Source of the DNA: Bemisia tabaci
Lineage: Eukaryota > Arthropoda > Insecta > Hemiptera > Aleyrodidae
Direction of reading: 5' to 3'
Length of the DNA: 64,000 nucleotides
Assembly: GCF_918797505.1 (NCBI RefSeq)
Contig: NC_092797.1
Span: 17,001,372 to 17,065,371 of the forward strand
The stretch's first letter is position 1. Each line of letters begins with the position of its first letter. Under the pieces are notes generated by a model, which worked only from the letters and a program-made list of their open reading frames with translations, ran no database searches and was not told the origin of the DNA. The position numbers and the translations under genes were made by a program. This document shows positions 43,998 through 56,199 of this stretch, one piece after another.

Positions 43998-44701
43998 GTG
44001 AGTATTTCCTGTGTCCTCATTTTATTACAGATAGTGTTGCTTCGCATAGTTTTCTTTAAGTTGTTTGAGCTTTGCTTCTCAATTATCATATTAACTATGG
44101 CATACTTGGTTTACAGAATTTGAAAATTAAAATCTGCCTACTAAACTTTGTGCTCAGTAAAAATCAGGATTTGTTCTACGAATGTGCTTTCAGGCTCAGA
44201 AAAATACCTATAACCTCCGTTTTACCTATCTTAAAGTACATGAATACTTCTTGGCACCCTAAAGTATGCCTTATTAGTCTGAAAATCTCCAAATAAAGTG
44301 AGGGACAAGTGTATCGAGGTGTGCATTAGATGTATGCAAAATATTAACCCTTGTGATGCATCATTAAAACTATATCAAGCAGAAGACCAAATTAATGTTC
44401 TCCCAATTTAAGAAACTTTCAGACCATTAACATACTCACCTCCCCCTAAGCTTTAATTCATCTGTAAGTTATTAACTGCCTCTGAGCATGACATCTTATG
44501 GTTACGTATCGATTTTTTGACAATAACTTAAAAAATAACAAAGCTTTCTCCTTTGTAGTATTCCTGTTGTATTTAGAGTTTTTCATTTTCTGCAGTTTAA
44601 GTAAGTAATTGTTTTTAAATTTAGGATCATTCATTACTTGAATTAAAAACCTTTCTTTCTTGTATTCAGCTAGTTAATAAAGTTTATTGTTTTTTTCACA
44701 G

Positions 44702-44836
44702 AGTACCTCGATCAAGAAGTGTTCACACTGTAGTGACCTCATGTAGTAGTAGAGCATCTTCACCATCTCCAACTCATAATTCCATGTGCATCAATGTACA
44801 ACGTGCCAATAGCATTGCTCAGATAGCCGACACCCG
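44702..44836 (+). CDS. Coiled-coil protein, exon (Ser-rich linker)
   Basis: Exon of 135 bp from ttttttcacag to acccg|gtagat, entering with one base and leaving with two. It encodes a basic, Ser-rich low-complexity segment containing RVPRSRSVHTVV and SSRASSPSPTHNS, typical of phosphorylated disordered linkers. Phases match both neighbours. The donor gtagat is weaker than the others. Confidence 0.83.
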
Positions 44837-46136
44837 GTAGATATATTTACTTTCTCAGCTTCTCATCTTATTTCACTTCATTTGATTATCATACCCTTAA
44901 ATCAAAAAATCGTATAATAGGGTGTCATCATATAAAATCAGGTGCAAGAACAGTTTTCACCTTGTGTGGAGATATGCTTGAACAATGCTCAAGCTGTTCA
45001 ATGTTCAGCAGTGGAAGCTGGTTTGTCTATTAAAGAACGCAGGGGATGAAGTCATGTAGGCACTTAAAAGATGCACCAAGAAAAAGGTGCATGATAAGTA
45101 GTAAAATATAAAAGTACTATGTAAAACAAAATAATCTGTGTATTACCTAATTACTTACGTGAGTAAAGCATACGATGAGAAAATTCTGGCCTTCACTCAG
45201 TCAAGGACACGTTTTGTGGCTTCCGTTCTCCTACCATTCGCTTAATTTGTATGATTTTGACCTGGGTCGCCATTTTTCCTACATACTACTCACCAGGAAG
45301 AGAGGGGGAGAGAGTGAGAGTGAGTTGAGTTTCAAATGCAGGAAGTAGTTTTTTTTTTCGAAGTACTTACTGAACGTGTTGAACACATTTTTTGGGAAAG
45401 CCCTGTCAACACTACTAGCAAAAGTTCACGAAACTTAGCGCAAAATTTAAGTTCCGTAAACCTATCTCTGTGCGGACAAGGCCTTCCATTCATGAGAAAT
45501 GAACGAAAAAATTATGAAAGAACTAACATAAATGCGGTTCAATGATTTTAACTTCCGCCACCGCGCCGCGCAGACCGCATCACCGTGTTTGTCGCAATGC
45601 ATGAAGTATTCATGCATTCTTGTAGGCGCTATCCGTTTCACGCTGACCGCAATGACCGCACTGTGTTTCGCACTGTGTTTGATGCAATGCGTAAAGTATT
45701 CGTGCAGTCTTGTAGGCGCTAAAATGTGTTACATGCCGACCGCCGCGCCGAGGGCTTGTCCTTTTCATCTCAAGTCCTGGTCATCATACCTCTCTGCGCT
45801 GAGCTCCAAGCCAAATTGCGTGTTTGGTTTCTCTCGCAACTCGACTTATTGAGGGTGCTGTCTCTTGTATCACTGAGAGACGAAAAAATTAGAAATTACT
45901 ATACCCTCAGGAAATGAGAGATTTTGTCGCCTTTTCTCGTTTGTAATTTTGTTTTTATAAATCCGATTTTTTTATACATACACTTAAAAAATGTCAAATT
46001 TTTGCCGCCCCTTAGATTTGCCGCCATGGGCCGCGGCCCATGTGGCCACTCCCTTAATCCGGCCCTGTTTCTATCTTTTTTTTATTCTCCTATTTTGACC
46101 CAGCAATAAATAACAATTTTTATTTTTGTTACATAG
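44837..46136. other. Intron with a hAT-like insertion
   Basis: About 500 bp of AT-rich sequence, then a hAT-like element copy (45342-46067), then the polypyrimidine tract of the next acceptor only about 70 bp downstream of the element's end. The insertion therefore sits close to the splice site. Confidence 0.75.
45342..46067 (-). mobile_element. hAT-like element, copy 3, left end lost
   Basis: It ends cccttaatccggccctg (46067), the complement of the start of copy 1. It carries 'gggaaagccctgtcaacact', the internal 'cttgtaggcgct' repeats and 'tcactgagagacgaaaaaattag' in the same order as copy 1 in reverse. The far terminus is not present, and no target duplication can be read. Confidence 0.85.
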
Positions 46137-46320
46137 GAGAGTGCCAAGGCATCCACCAGAAGATATATCACCTGAAAAAATTGCACAAGAAGCTTTTCGC
46201 CTATCACGAACTATTCAATCTCTGCTCAACACAAGAGAACCTGACCTAGCCCAGAGGTTGACCCCTTGCAGTAGTGACTTGACATTGCCTGATTCCAGTG
46301 AACGCCGAGACAATAACTCA
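46137..46320 (+). CDS. Coiled-coil protein, exon
   Basis: Exon of 184 bp from tttttgttacatag to aactca|gtgagt, entering with one base and leaving at phase 0. It encodes RVPRHPPEDISPEKIAQEAF followed by RLSRTIQSLLNTREPDL, a predicted helix with an acidic/Pro-rich lead-in, then a Ser/Asp-rich tail. The stretch PEKIAQEAFRLSRTIQSLL is the most distinctive and useful one for a family search. Confidence 0.87.
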
Positions 46321-47803
46321 GTGAGTACATTTCCTAAATATAGTTTTTTATTTCCATGCCCCTCCTACATAGCTAATCTCCAATTACCTCATGATAATTT
46401 CATGATTCGGCCAAAAATCTCCTATTCCCCATACTGAAAGTTCTTTTTCATTCGAGGGGCTAGGAGAACAAGGTGCATAAGTGTAGTTTTCACTATCTCA
46501 AGAAATACGTGTTTAAAGTTTCAAAATTATATGGAGCTTCATGGCAGAAAGGAGGTTTAAACTCTCTTTTTGGTGCTTAAACGATGGATTTTAGTCGTGA
46601 GTTTTTCACAGAATACACTTTCAAACTAGTTTTAGTCGAGTTCATGACTATCTCAATTTTTTAACTACCTTTCTGCGCCTTGTCCTCCCAGCCCCTCATT
46701 TCATGATAATCAAATACATTTGGAAGTATTGTGGATCTGAGGAAAGATGACAACTTAGTCTCGTTAGATTTGAAGGGGCCTTGTTGAAGGAGAGGAGCTA
46801 CTGGTATAGGTACTAGCTCTAGTATACCTACTAGCTCTTCTTCACTTTTTTCCACACTCCAACTCCTTTGATTTTGGAAATGATGAGGATCCGAGACAAG
46901 AGCTGGTCTTAAAAATGGATTTGAGATTGAGTCACCTCTGCTGATTCTCTCAAATTATTTTTTGTGCAATGATTGTTAGAAGCTTTGATCTTATCTGATC
47001 CTTTTTGAATGAGACAGTGTAATGAATGTCAAGGTGTGGTGTCACTAAGAATCAAAATTGGCCCAGGAAAAGGCCAATTTGAACCAGCTTCGGATGTTTG
47101 TAAGTCCAACTTTCTTTTACTGTAGGAGGTCTACCTATATTTCACAAAAATATTTGATAGCTCTTTGTGAAATATCTTTAGTAAGCTGGATTTAATGACA
47201 GTGAAACTACAAAAATGCGTACCTATCTTGGTTTGCTGCTGACTTCATGACATAATTTATTCTCCAAATGGGAAAAAACTCCATGTCATTTCTTGAAAAT
47301 TTCCCCGATTTTTCATTTCTGTCTGCATTCTGCTAAATTATTAGCAATAGAATTGGTTCATTCTCCTTGTGCAAAATTTAAATAGGAGAGTTTTTAAAAC
47401 AACTCGATCCGCTCTTGCAATTTTACCCTTGAGGTATTTTGTTAACATCGGTATGTTGAAGTAAAAAATGGTCATATTTTATGGTTTGTTCGGCTTTAAT
47501 GGTGTTTTTTGACCATAATGCATGATAGTATTAGGCTGCAATTCTACAGATATATTTTTCTAAGTTGCTTTATACAGGCTTATTGTTCTTGTCTTATTTA
47601 AAAATCCCCTCAGTATTAAGGCTAACAAACTTTGTTGACTGGCTCACAGTACTTTACCACGTTTTTTTATGTTGCCTTCGATTCTCTTAGCTTTCTTCAC
47701 TAAGAAAATATACCAGGAGAAAGTATTTGTTTCTCCCTCTGGAATGTTTGAGAAATCTTATCAGTGTGTTAGTCATAACAATGTCAATTTTTTTCTTCCA
47801 CAG
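46321..47803. other. Intron
   Basis: AT-rich intron with no matched repeats. It ends in a strong pyrimidine tract (tttttttcttccacag). Confidence 0.8.
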
Positions 47804-48080
47804 GTCGGCAGTTGTAGCTCGCTACTGCAAGGCCACAAATCCTTGGATGGATCTTCATGCTCCACTACAACAGGAGACGAGTCAGAAATCATTTCGACAC
47901 CCATCCTGGAAACGGTCGCAAACAATCACTTTACCAAGACAAATGCCCCGGTTATTGAGGATGAAAGTGGGTTTTCATCGATGAGTTCCTTCCAAGAAAA
48001 CAATTCTGCAGAATACCGGAATGGATTTTGCCATGACCTCCGATCCAGATTACCGGAAATCCATGCCTACCCTGAAATAG
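47804..48080 (+). CDS. Coiled-coil protein, exon (acidic/Ser-rich)
   Basis: Exon of 277 bp from ttttcttccacag to gaaatag|gtaagag, entering at phase 0 and leaving with one base. It encodes a Ser/Thr- and acid-rich segment including SSCSTTTGDESEIISTPILE and EDESGFSSMSSFQE, of disordered, phosphorylation-prone character. An ATG at 47671 upstream opens the same frame through the intron end, but the acceptor and matching phase support starting at 47804. Confidence 0.87.
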
Positions 48081-49117
48081 GTAAGAGAATGCGAGATTAA
48101 CGATAAGAATTTTTCTAGTACCTAACCTACATTTTCAGCTCATCTTTACTAAGGATGGTTTTTTGGTAAGAAAACAGAAGAAAATGTGTACCCTAGTAAT
48201 GATAAAAGTTATCATCGAACAACTTAATAAGACTCTTAAAATTGATCAAAAGAATAGGCAATCCTTGCTTTCTATTTTTAAGTAGGAATTTTTTTTAATA
48301 CATAGGTTTTTAATTGAAAATAAATTTGAAAACTGTACATCAATGCAAAATGTAAATTAACAATTCAAAGGTTGCAAAATATTCACTCAAAATTAACTGA
48401 AAATTTTATGCAATTTTTTTTTACAAACATAAGGTAATGTCTTGAAAAGTAAAAATTAGCCAAAAATTATCCTGCTTTGTGTGTGGGCTGTCTAATGGGT
48501 ACTGCTCATCTACGTTTTTTTAGCAAACTAAAATAACTATTAAGATGCATTGAGAAACCCTTTTTTTGTTCTTTTTTCAAATTCTTTTAATACCACAAGG
48601 CCGCAACAATCTCTTCGTTCACATGCCTTTATGTCACATCTAAGCCTTTTATTTGATGTATGGATTACATGAAGCAATAAAGAACCACTCTCTCTGGCTC
48701 TTCTGAAAAAGCACCTTTCTGCAGAGGGAAACCAATGGCATTTATGCTGTTTCTAAAATGAGCCAAAATTAGTGGTTTCTTTTTTCCATAATGTTGTTCA
48801 TGTACGGAATGAAAAGGATTCTTAAAAAGTCAAGACGTCATTAGTACGAGCTCTAGAAACAGGTTGTTCAACATGTTTCATTTTCCCAAGGGCTATTCCT
48901 GGAAGGTTCATTGCAATTGGAGGTGCACAATAAGGACTGTGAATTTTTGGTTTATGAATCTGCCTTTAAGCATAGGACAATATTTAAACATTCCTATTCT
49001 TAAAAAATGTCTCTGGCGTCTCTCCATTGAAAACTGTACGGGTTGATTTTTACCCGCTCCTCAAGCAGCATAGTTAACTGAATGAAAGCTTATCTTCTCT
49101 CTGTTCTTTCTGTACAG
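48081..49117. other. Intron
   Basis: AT-rich intron. Bases 48715-48800 loosely resemble the 'ggcac..atacg..tagt' element of 61576-61727; otherwise nothing recognisable. It ends ctgttctttctgtacag. Confidence 0.75.
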
Positions 49118-49257
49118 GTTTGCCACTGATAGTAGATCCAGCCCAGCATCATCGTAGATGGAGTTCAACACCGGTAGACCATTTGTATGCCAATGTGCCG
49201 CAGAACAATACATCTTATTGCAGTAATGAAGATAAAATGTCAGTATGCTGGGTGTGA
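49118..49257 (+). CDS. Coiled-coil protein, last coding exon
   Basis: Entering with two bases that complete a Gly codon, this exon encodes GLPLIVDPAQHHRRWSSTPV, then an Asn/Ser-rich stretch and the C-terminus EDKMSVCWV, with TGA at 49255-49257. RRWSSTP is a likely phosphorylation site. The hydrophobic end (VCWV) looks like a possible docking tail, but position -2 is Cys, so it does not fit a standard PDZ ligand. All six exon junctions keep frame, which is the main evidence that this is one real gene. Confidence 0.87.
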
Positions 49258-52200
49258 ATATCATTTCTTAGCCCCTTCTGTTTACTGTGGGACAGTTTAC
49301 TTCCACTGTAAAATGTTGTATGGTATGAAAGTTTAAACATTTCATAGGCTTTCAAATCCTATTAAAATTCTTATGCAGTAAAATCAAGTGTACAATATTT
49401 ATAACAAATCACATGAAAGGAACTTACCTAGACACTCTGCTGCAATAAATTTCTTTATCATGCCAACCGTGAGTCAGCATCCACAATTCGAGGAAAACAA
49501 ATGATAGTTTTAAGATTGACCAAGGGGGGGGGGGGGGGGGCTGACTGATCTCTCGAATTTTTCTACTTGACAAAACCTGCAGGAAATAGTCATGAAGTCT
49601 CTCGGAATTTCTTGGTTCAAAATTTAGGTATACATTAAATACATTATTTTTATGTGATTCAATAAAGTTATTCTTATCTACTTATATCAAATTTTGTGTA
49701 AACTGTGTCATTCTGCCTGGTCATTTTTTGGAACAAATATCTACCAAGTCCTGTGATAAATCAAGTAGAAGCCAAAATTTTGTTTTCCTTTAGAGTTCTC
49801 GTGTAAGTAATCCAGTTCTTCAAGGACTTTGTAGTCCTGGTTCATTTTGTCATCTCCTGCACCAAGGAGCGTATTTGGCACACTTTGTTCAGTATTTCTA
49901 GGAACACTTTTTTTTTTCACAGGATTTTCTCACGAATTTGTCTGAGAATGTTCGTTTTTTTTCACAAGTGTGCAGAAAAATCATTAGTAGTTTCTAGCAA
50001 ATTCATACAACAGTTCTTATTTAAAAAATAAAATACTAGTAAGAGATACTGAAACAGTGCTACTTAGATACAATCCTTCATTCAGGATGATTCAGGTGAT
50101 TTGTAATAACTGGAGGAAAGTACTCCTTGGCATCTCACTACTCAAAAAGTGACTGATGTTTGCCGAAATTAGTGGCTTTCTTAAATTTTCAGGAGTTGTT
50201 GGCAATGAGTCTCTTCTCAGTTTATATTTTTTGAAGGATCGTTCTTTCTGATCAGTCGTAGAATTACAGCCTTTCAAAATTTAGAGTTCATGTCTCAAAT
50301 ATACCTTCCTGCTGATAGTAACTTACCTGGTTCTTTGAGTTCTGAACTAAATTACCTCCTTTTTTGCTGTCGTTAGAAACAAAAACGTAAAACAAAAACA
50401 AAAATCTCGGCAAACATTTATATATTCTTTATTCATTAATCATTAATATGAAGAATGTCTGGTTAATAATTTCGTTTGTAAATCATGTATAGTTCATTAA
50501 GATTTTTCTTTATCTATCTTTCATGATCTCTTCGTATGAATAAATGGAATTTTGATTTATATTTATGAAAGGCTCTTAGAAAAAACTACATATTTTTCTA
50601 TTTATCAGGTTTTTAACTATTTATGAGTGAATTTCTACAGAAAAAGATACTTTTGTACTCCAAAAACAAAATGTTACCGGGCCTGTGAAAGGGGATCTTT
50701 TCATCCCGGAAAAATTTTCCTTTTTTTTTTATTTTCAAGGAAATCCTGAAATATTGATGAAAGTTTGACCCTGAAAGCTCAAAAGTTGAAGGAGATTTGA
50801 GTTCTGAAGTTCCAAGTTGAAAATTCTTAAGCCAAGGAAAAATGTAGTTTCAGCTTTTGCAAGAAGTCAAGGAAAATTTTCTCTTTGAAAGATTTGGGCC
50901 CCTTCCACAAATCCGGTCACATTTTGATTCTAGCACAACTGACCATCAGATCGATTTCTGAGAAATCTTATGGAAATGCCATGGGCATTAATCCTAGCAG
51001 AAGTTGCATTCCTTTGATGATGTCTTTAAGTTGAAGAGAAACAGTTTTTAGAAAAAATTGCTCTAACATTTTGCCTTCATGTTTCGATGCTTAATCATAT
51101 TCAACACTTTTTTCCTCGAAAAAGTACCAACCTTTTCTCTTTTCAACTTCTAATGCAGGCATCAAAATTAGTATTAGCAAAAGAGCTGTAGTCCAACTCA
51201 CAGGACAAATTTCTGTTAAGGTATTTGGGTGTCATTTTTGTGGTTTTTCACCCTTAGTGTTAACGTGAGTGTAGAGGTATTATATTCCTAAATTTTTTCC
51301 CCCCCATACTCTGCTCTTTCCCATCTCCCACCGCTTTCAAAAAAATTGCAGAGTTCTTTTAGTTATATGAAGATATTTTTATCTTTCTTTTAAGTTTTCT
51401 CTCCAATGCATACCCTTTGTCACTTTTTTCCTTTCTTTTTGTTTTTTCTCTTTGTAATTTTTTGTTCTTTGCTGATAATGGGACAGCTATCACGTACTTG
51501 CTATCTCAATAGATTGAGTAGATGATAAAACACTTATTCAACCCTGTTTTTTATTTGAAACTATAGGGGAATTGGTACATAATGATAAACAACTTCAATT
51601 GCGGTGTTCAACAATGTGAATGTCCACATATATTTCATTTTTTCAACGAAAACCAAAGAACAGCCTCTATTGAAATTTTTCATGATTTTCTTTCATTCAT
51701 TTTAAAAAAAAGCATTCAAAATTGTATGGGAGAGTTTGACTGGTTGCCCTCAGGAAAATAAAAAATAATTGGAAATGTTTAAACGCAGATACTGAAGTTC
51801 ACATTTTTTGCATGTAGCCATCAATTTGCTGTAAGAAACAGCTGATCAACCTGATTTTATAAATGCAACAGTAAAAATTAAGGAAATATTTGTTTAAGTG
51901 AGTGTCCTTACAGCAGTTTTCTTTTGTTTGGTAGTGGACTGTCTTTTTGTACTTATCATTTTGACTCATTTTTTTTTGTCCAGTAGTTTGTTAGTTTTTT
52001 TCTCTCTCCATGATATTTACTAAAATTATTTAAAGATTTATAAGTAATCTATCACAAAAATAGTCTCTTGTCTAGAAAAATGTTTGCGCGAAATCTGTCA
52101 ACCATCAATATAGGTAAAGTAATAGTGTTGTGCAACCATGCAATTTCACGTTACAGCATATAGTGAAGTCTATTCTCTTTCATTTTATTCATTCATAACT

Positions 52201-53580
52201 TTTTGTCAGCCTTAACCAAGACTGCTCCTATTCTCCACTGAAAAATCTATTTTTGTATATGTTGTAAATATTTAATTTGTTCACCCTATGCTACTGGTAC
52301 TCACCATAAGCCTGCCTTTAAACCTATCCAGTGCTAAAATGTAATTGCAGTTTATTGGAAACTGCCAGAAAAACTGTCACTATCGCTTAATTTTCTTTGG
52401 ATTTATGTATGAACGTTATTTTTTTCTACAACGGCTCCTGAGGGTTCTTGGCTTTATAAATATTTTGAATCAGATTGTGTGTAATACATGTTTCTAATGT
52501 TTGGACAGACATTTCAACTTTTAACAGAATTTTAAATCAAATTGTTCTGTAAATTATTAGAAAATAAAAATCCTTCCGTTTTTTGAATTGCATTCTGCCT
52601 ACTAATCAGTAAAAACAGTCAAATTATTTTAAGTGTCATTATTTACGCAAGTATAAGTAATCTGTCACAAAAGTAGTCTGTATCACAACCCTGTGTACTC
52701 TCCAAGTGTTCGGCACTCTTAATTGGACAATCAGGCTAACTGAATTTCTCGATGCCTAATTTTCTTTCGTGTTTTTTTTTGTTTTTGTTTTTTTCTCCTG
52801 CAAACTAACGTCTTTAATGCCTTTGAACTTCCTCTGGCTTCACTCTGTATCATGAAAAAGACACTCCTACATTTTAGGATGTTGCCCCGTCCGTCTGTCC
52901 AAAAAATAAAACAAGAGAGGAAATCAGGCAATCCCTTATGTAGTCAGTCTGATTCTTGTTACGATTTTAGATATATCAAAATTAGTGCATCATGAACAAG
53001 TAATTATTTTTAAAAATGACTACCCTAGGAATTTTATGTTAATTGTCAAAATATTGTAAATTTTGGTTCAACATTAGAGAACAAAGTTTAACTATTTCGT
53101 CTAAAGGCTACAAGTAGATTTTCTCAGTTTTTTTCATGTAGCAACAGTGTTTCTCGAAATCTCTTACAGGATCTCTTCCAGAATTGTGAACGAATTTGTT
53201 GAGTTTATTATATTTTACTCTTATAAAAGAGTCACTCGAACTAAGTTTTCTGCCTTTCAGTATCCAAAATAAACCCTCAGGGTTAGTTAATAAGTTTCCA
53301 AATTTCTCTTCACTCTTTCAATCGTGCTCTCACTAGTATGAATAATAATTTTGTCTCTTAAATGTGTTTCTCAGTAGTTTTGAGTGATTGTGAGTGTTAA
53401 AAATTCTGAACTAAGGCTTAAATTTCATAACACCACTCCTGTACATATTTACTCTAAGGTGTGTTTTTGAGTTTTTCGTTTCTTAAAAAATCAAAACTTT
53501 TACCGATCAATTGAACCATTTAATTGTGGTGGTTGTAAAATTTGTTAATAAAAGTATATTTGAACATAATTTCTTTTGGT
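49258..53580 (+). other. Repeat-free AT-rich region, probable 3'UTR in part
   Basis: More than 4 kb with no MITE copy that I can match, in sharp contrast to the rest of the window; a G run lies at 49526-49540. Candidate poly(A) signals (aataaa) occur near 49445, 49661 and 53543, so the 3'UTR could be 200 bp or over 4 kb. The long absence of insertions fits selection on a transcribed 3'UTR but is not proof. Confidence 0.45.
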
Positions 53581-54691
53581 TTCTATTTTTATTACACAGG
53601 TTGATATTATCTTACCTATCAATAATGGTTACCAGCAATAAAATTTATAATGAACCCAGTTGCCCTTTATGATATGAATGGATTTTAGCTCTTTTAAAAA
53701 GGTGAAATTCTACTGCAGCAATTGAATTAGATACTTACCCTCTTATTTGATCCGAAAAATGTCATAAATGAGTAAAACTAGAATACTTTTATGTCACAAT
53801 TTTCAAACAATGATTAATGCGTTCTAATAACTGCAGCTTAAAAACAAAAAAAAGAAGGGGGAAAAATAAAAGTAGTTTTCAAATGTGTAGGCATAGACTC
53901 TGTACTTGATACAAGAGCTCTACAGCCGAGTAATTACTTGCAAAAGCACCTCTATGAGTGAGCCTGGAAAAAAAATTCAACTGCATGATGTAATTTATGG
54001 CAAAATCCACATGAGCAATAATAGAACCAACCCAATTAACTTCATTCTGATTTTAGTTCTCTGTATTTTATTACACTGAGATGATTAATTTGATTAAACG
54101 CACAAAGATCCTATAACGTATGTAGAGCTTTAATTTAAGCACTTCCAAACTACCCTCTTATGAGCTCTCTGCATGAATTGATTTCCAACCTGAAAGAAAG
54201 CAACTAAGGTATTAAAAGACAGACTCCTCCTTCAGTTGGTGAGTTAGAACACCAATCTTGCTCAGTAAGTGCGACATACATCATTTATTGCAGGCGTCCT
54301 TTTTATCAGTAATCTATGCTAAGTCAAGTTGAAGGTAAAAATTATATGATGCTTACTGTAAGTATTGTCTTATCATGACAACTCCTTTATTGCCCATCCC
54401 TTTCCATCCGCCCAGACTGAATACTCTTTGCTCAAGCTGTTATGAGCGAGATTTTGAGTCGCAGAAATTTCAGGGAGCACATGAAGACTAGGACAGACAT
54501 ACTGAAAAAAATATTCCAAGATTCTCTTATTAGGTATCATCCAATTCTTAAGTTTAAATAATAAATAGCAAGCCCAGTACTAAAAGAAAAATCCTAAGTC
54601 CAGTACCATCTAGTAAAGTTGTCTTCATTCGCTCCGTTTATTTTTCTCTGTGCATGGATAATCGAGACATTCACAAATCGATGCTCAAAGT
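53581..54691. other. Intergenic, no gene seen
   Basis: AT-rich sequence with no matched repeats and no splice-bounded frame. Confidence 0.45.
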
Positions 54692-54935
54692 GCGAAACCA
54701 CGTATTCCCGTTTGAGACCTTGCATACTTCCAGTCATACTTCATTTTCTTCTGCGAAAAAAGAGTTAAGGTGATTTTTTAAAAACTTCTTCGATTTTTCT
54801 GCCATGTTGGCACAATATTCTGCTTAAATTTCAGGCTGTTCGGCTTCTTTTCCATAAAATAAAGTAGGAGTGGAAATTTTAAAACACCACAATGAAGATA
54901 CCTAGTTTTGCACCTCGGCCATCTGTATGCTTCTT
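54692..54935. mobile_element. TA-flanked 259-bp MITE family, old diverged copy
   Basis: It follows, in reverse orientation, the copies at 10446 and 32438: 'aaaccacgtattcccgtttg', 'cttccagtcatacttcatttt', then near the end 'aaataaagtaggagtggaaattttaaaacacc' -like order and 'agatacctagttttg'. The terminal 'tatcgacgg' bases are not preserved at either end. Confidence 0.65.
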
Positions 54936-56199
54936 TTTTCTCTAGAAAGTCTGAAAGTATCGTGAAATATGAAATATCAAATATCAAAACAGAAACTACA
55001 GGGATGCAATCTTTTTTGTCAAATGACTACTTGGTAATTTTAATGAACGAGGAAGTTCCATTTATGAAAGGAGTTTCAAAGGAGCAACGCACAGTCCACT
55101 TCAGCACTTATAGATACGCGGCTTTTGTTCAATACTTGAACTAAAAATAGCTGCTCCGACTCAATAACGTCCGATTCTTCACACTGTAAAATGCACAGCG
55201 AGAGAGACAACTAGACAAGGAATGAACCGAAGGTAGTGAAATCGCCTTCAAAAAAGCAGCAAGAAACATATCGGGCTGCAGTGTGCGCGGGTTGCATAGT
55301 CACTCAGTTGAAGGCGTTTCGTGCGCGTGATGATTAAGTGTCAAATGTGTGGTAGTTAGTGTAGCAAAGCATTTACTACGATCATTGCCGTGGTGTTGCT
55401 TCACAATTTTATACTATGTCTAACGACAAATGAAAAGGATATGAAGAAAAATGAAAAATGGATGCTCTCGGACACGGGCAAAACAAGGGTATTGAGAACA
55501 TAGTGTGGTTGGTTGGTAGATACGTTTATTTGGTGCTTTTAATTTAACATCTGGGTCTTTAACACTTAGTGTGCCCGAGTAAATTAAAAGTCGGTCATGT
55601 GTGTGGATGTGTATCAAATGTTTTACAGTTTAATAAAAAAGGTGGGTGGGTGGCTTTTCTCTAAGGAATGTACCTAAAATTTTGAGGAAGCGCCTTGATT
55701 TGCCGGTAACTGAGTACAATATTGCAATATTTCATCCCACAATACAGTATGATAATGAAACTTCTCGGAATTTTTCTGAACGATATACCTGATATCATCG
55801 CTTTTCCTCAAAGAGCTCAATCGAAGCACTTTTTGAGGTTCCGAAATCGCTTTACCTAGAATATTAAAGAATTCAATTTGCTAAAAATTGAAGCTCTCGG
55901 AGAGTGTTGATTTTTTCATACGCTGTCGCTTACTAAAAAAAAAAAAACAAACAAACAAACAAACGGCTAGGGTGTGTTGAGCCCATGAAATAGTCCGACG
56001 ATGAATAATTTTTATTTTCTGAAATGTTCCGAAATTCGATTATCGACTTGAGCTACAATCGCGTTTGTTTTCGACGACCAAGCAGATCCAGTGAAGTATG
56101 AACACGTGCCGTTAAAAGTCCAAAAATGTGTCTAAATGCACAACTTTCAGCGAAGTTTAACGAGGTTAGCATAGCTTTCCTCGACAAATTTTTCGAACT
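54936..56199. other. Intergenic, no gene seen
   Basis: AT-rich DNA. A short microsatellite (caaa)n with a leading A run lies at 55935-55964. No supported gene. Confidence 0.5.

Noticed and set aside
49118..49257. C-terminal VCWV as a PDZ ligand
   Set aside because: Position -2 is Cys, so it does not fit the usual S/T-X-hydrophobic or hydrophobic-X-hydrophobic rules cleanly; kept only as a question.
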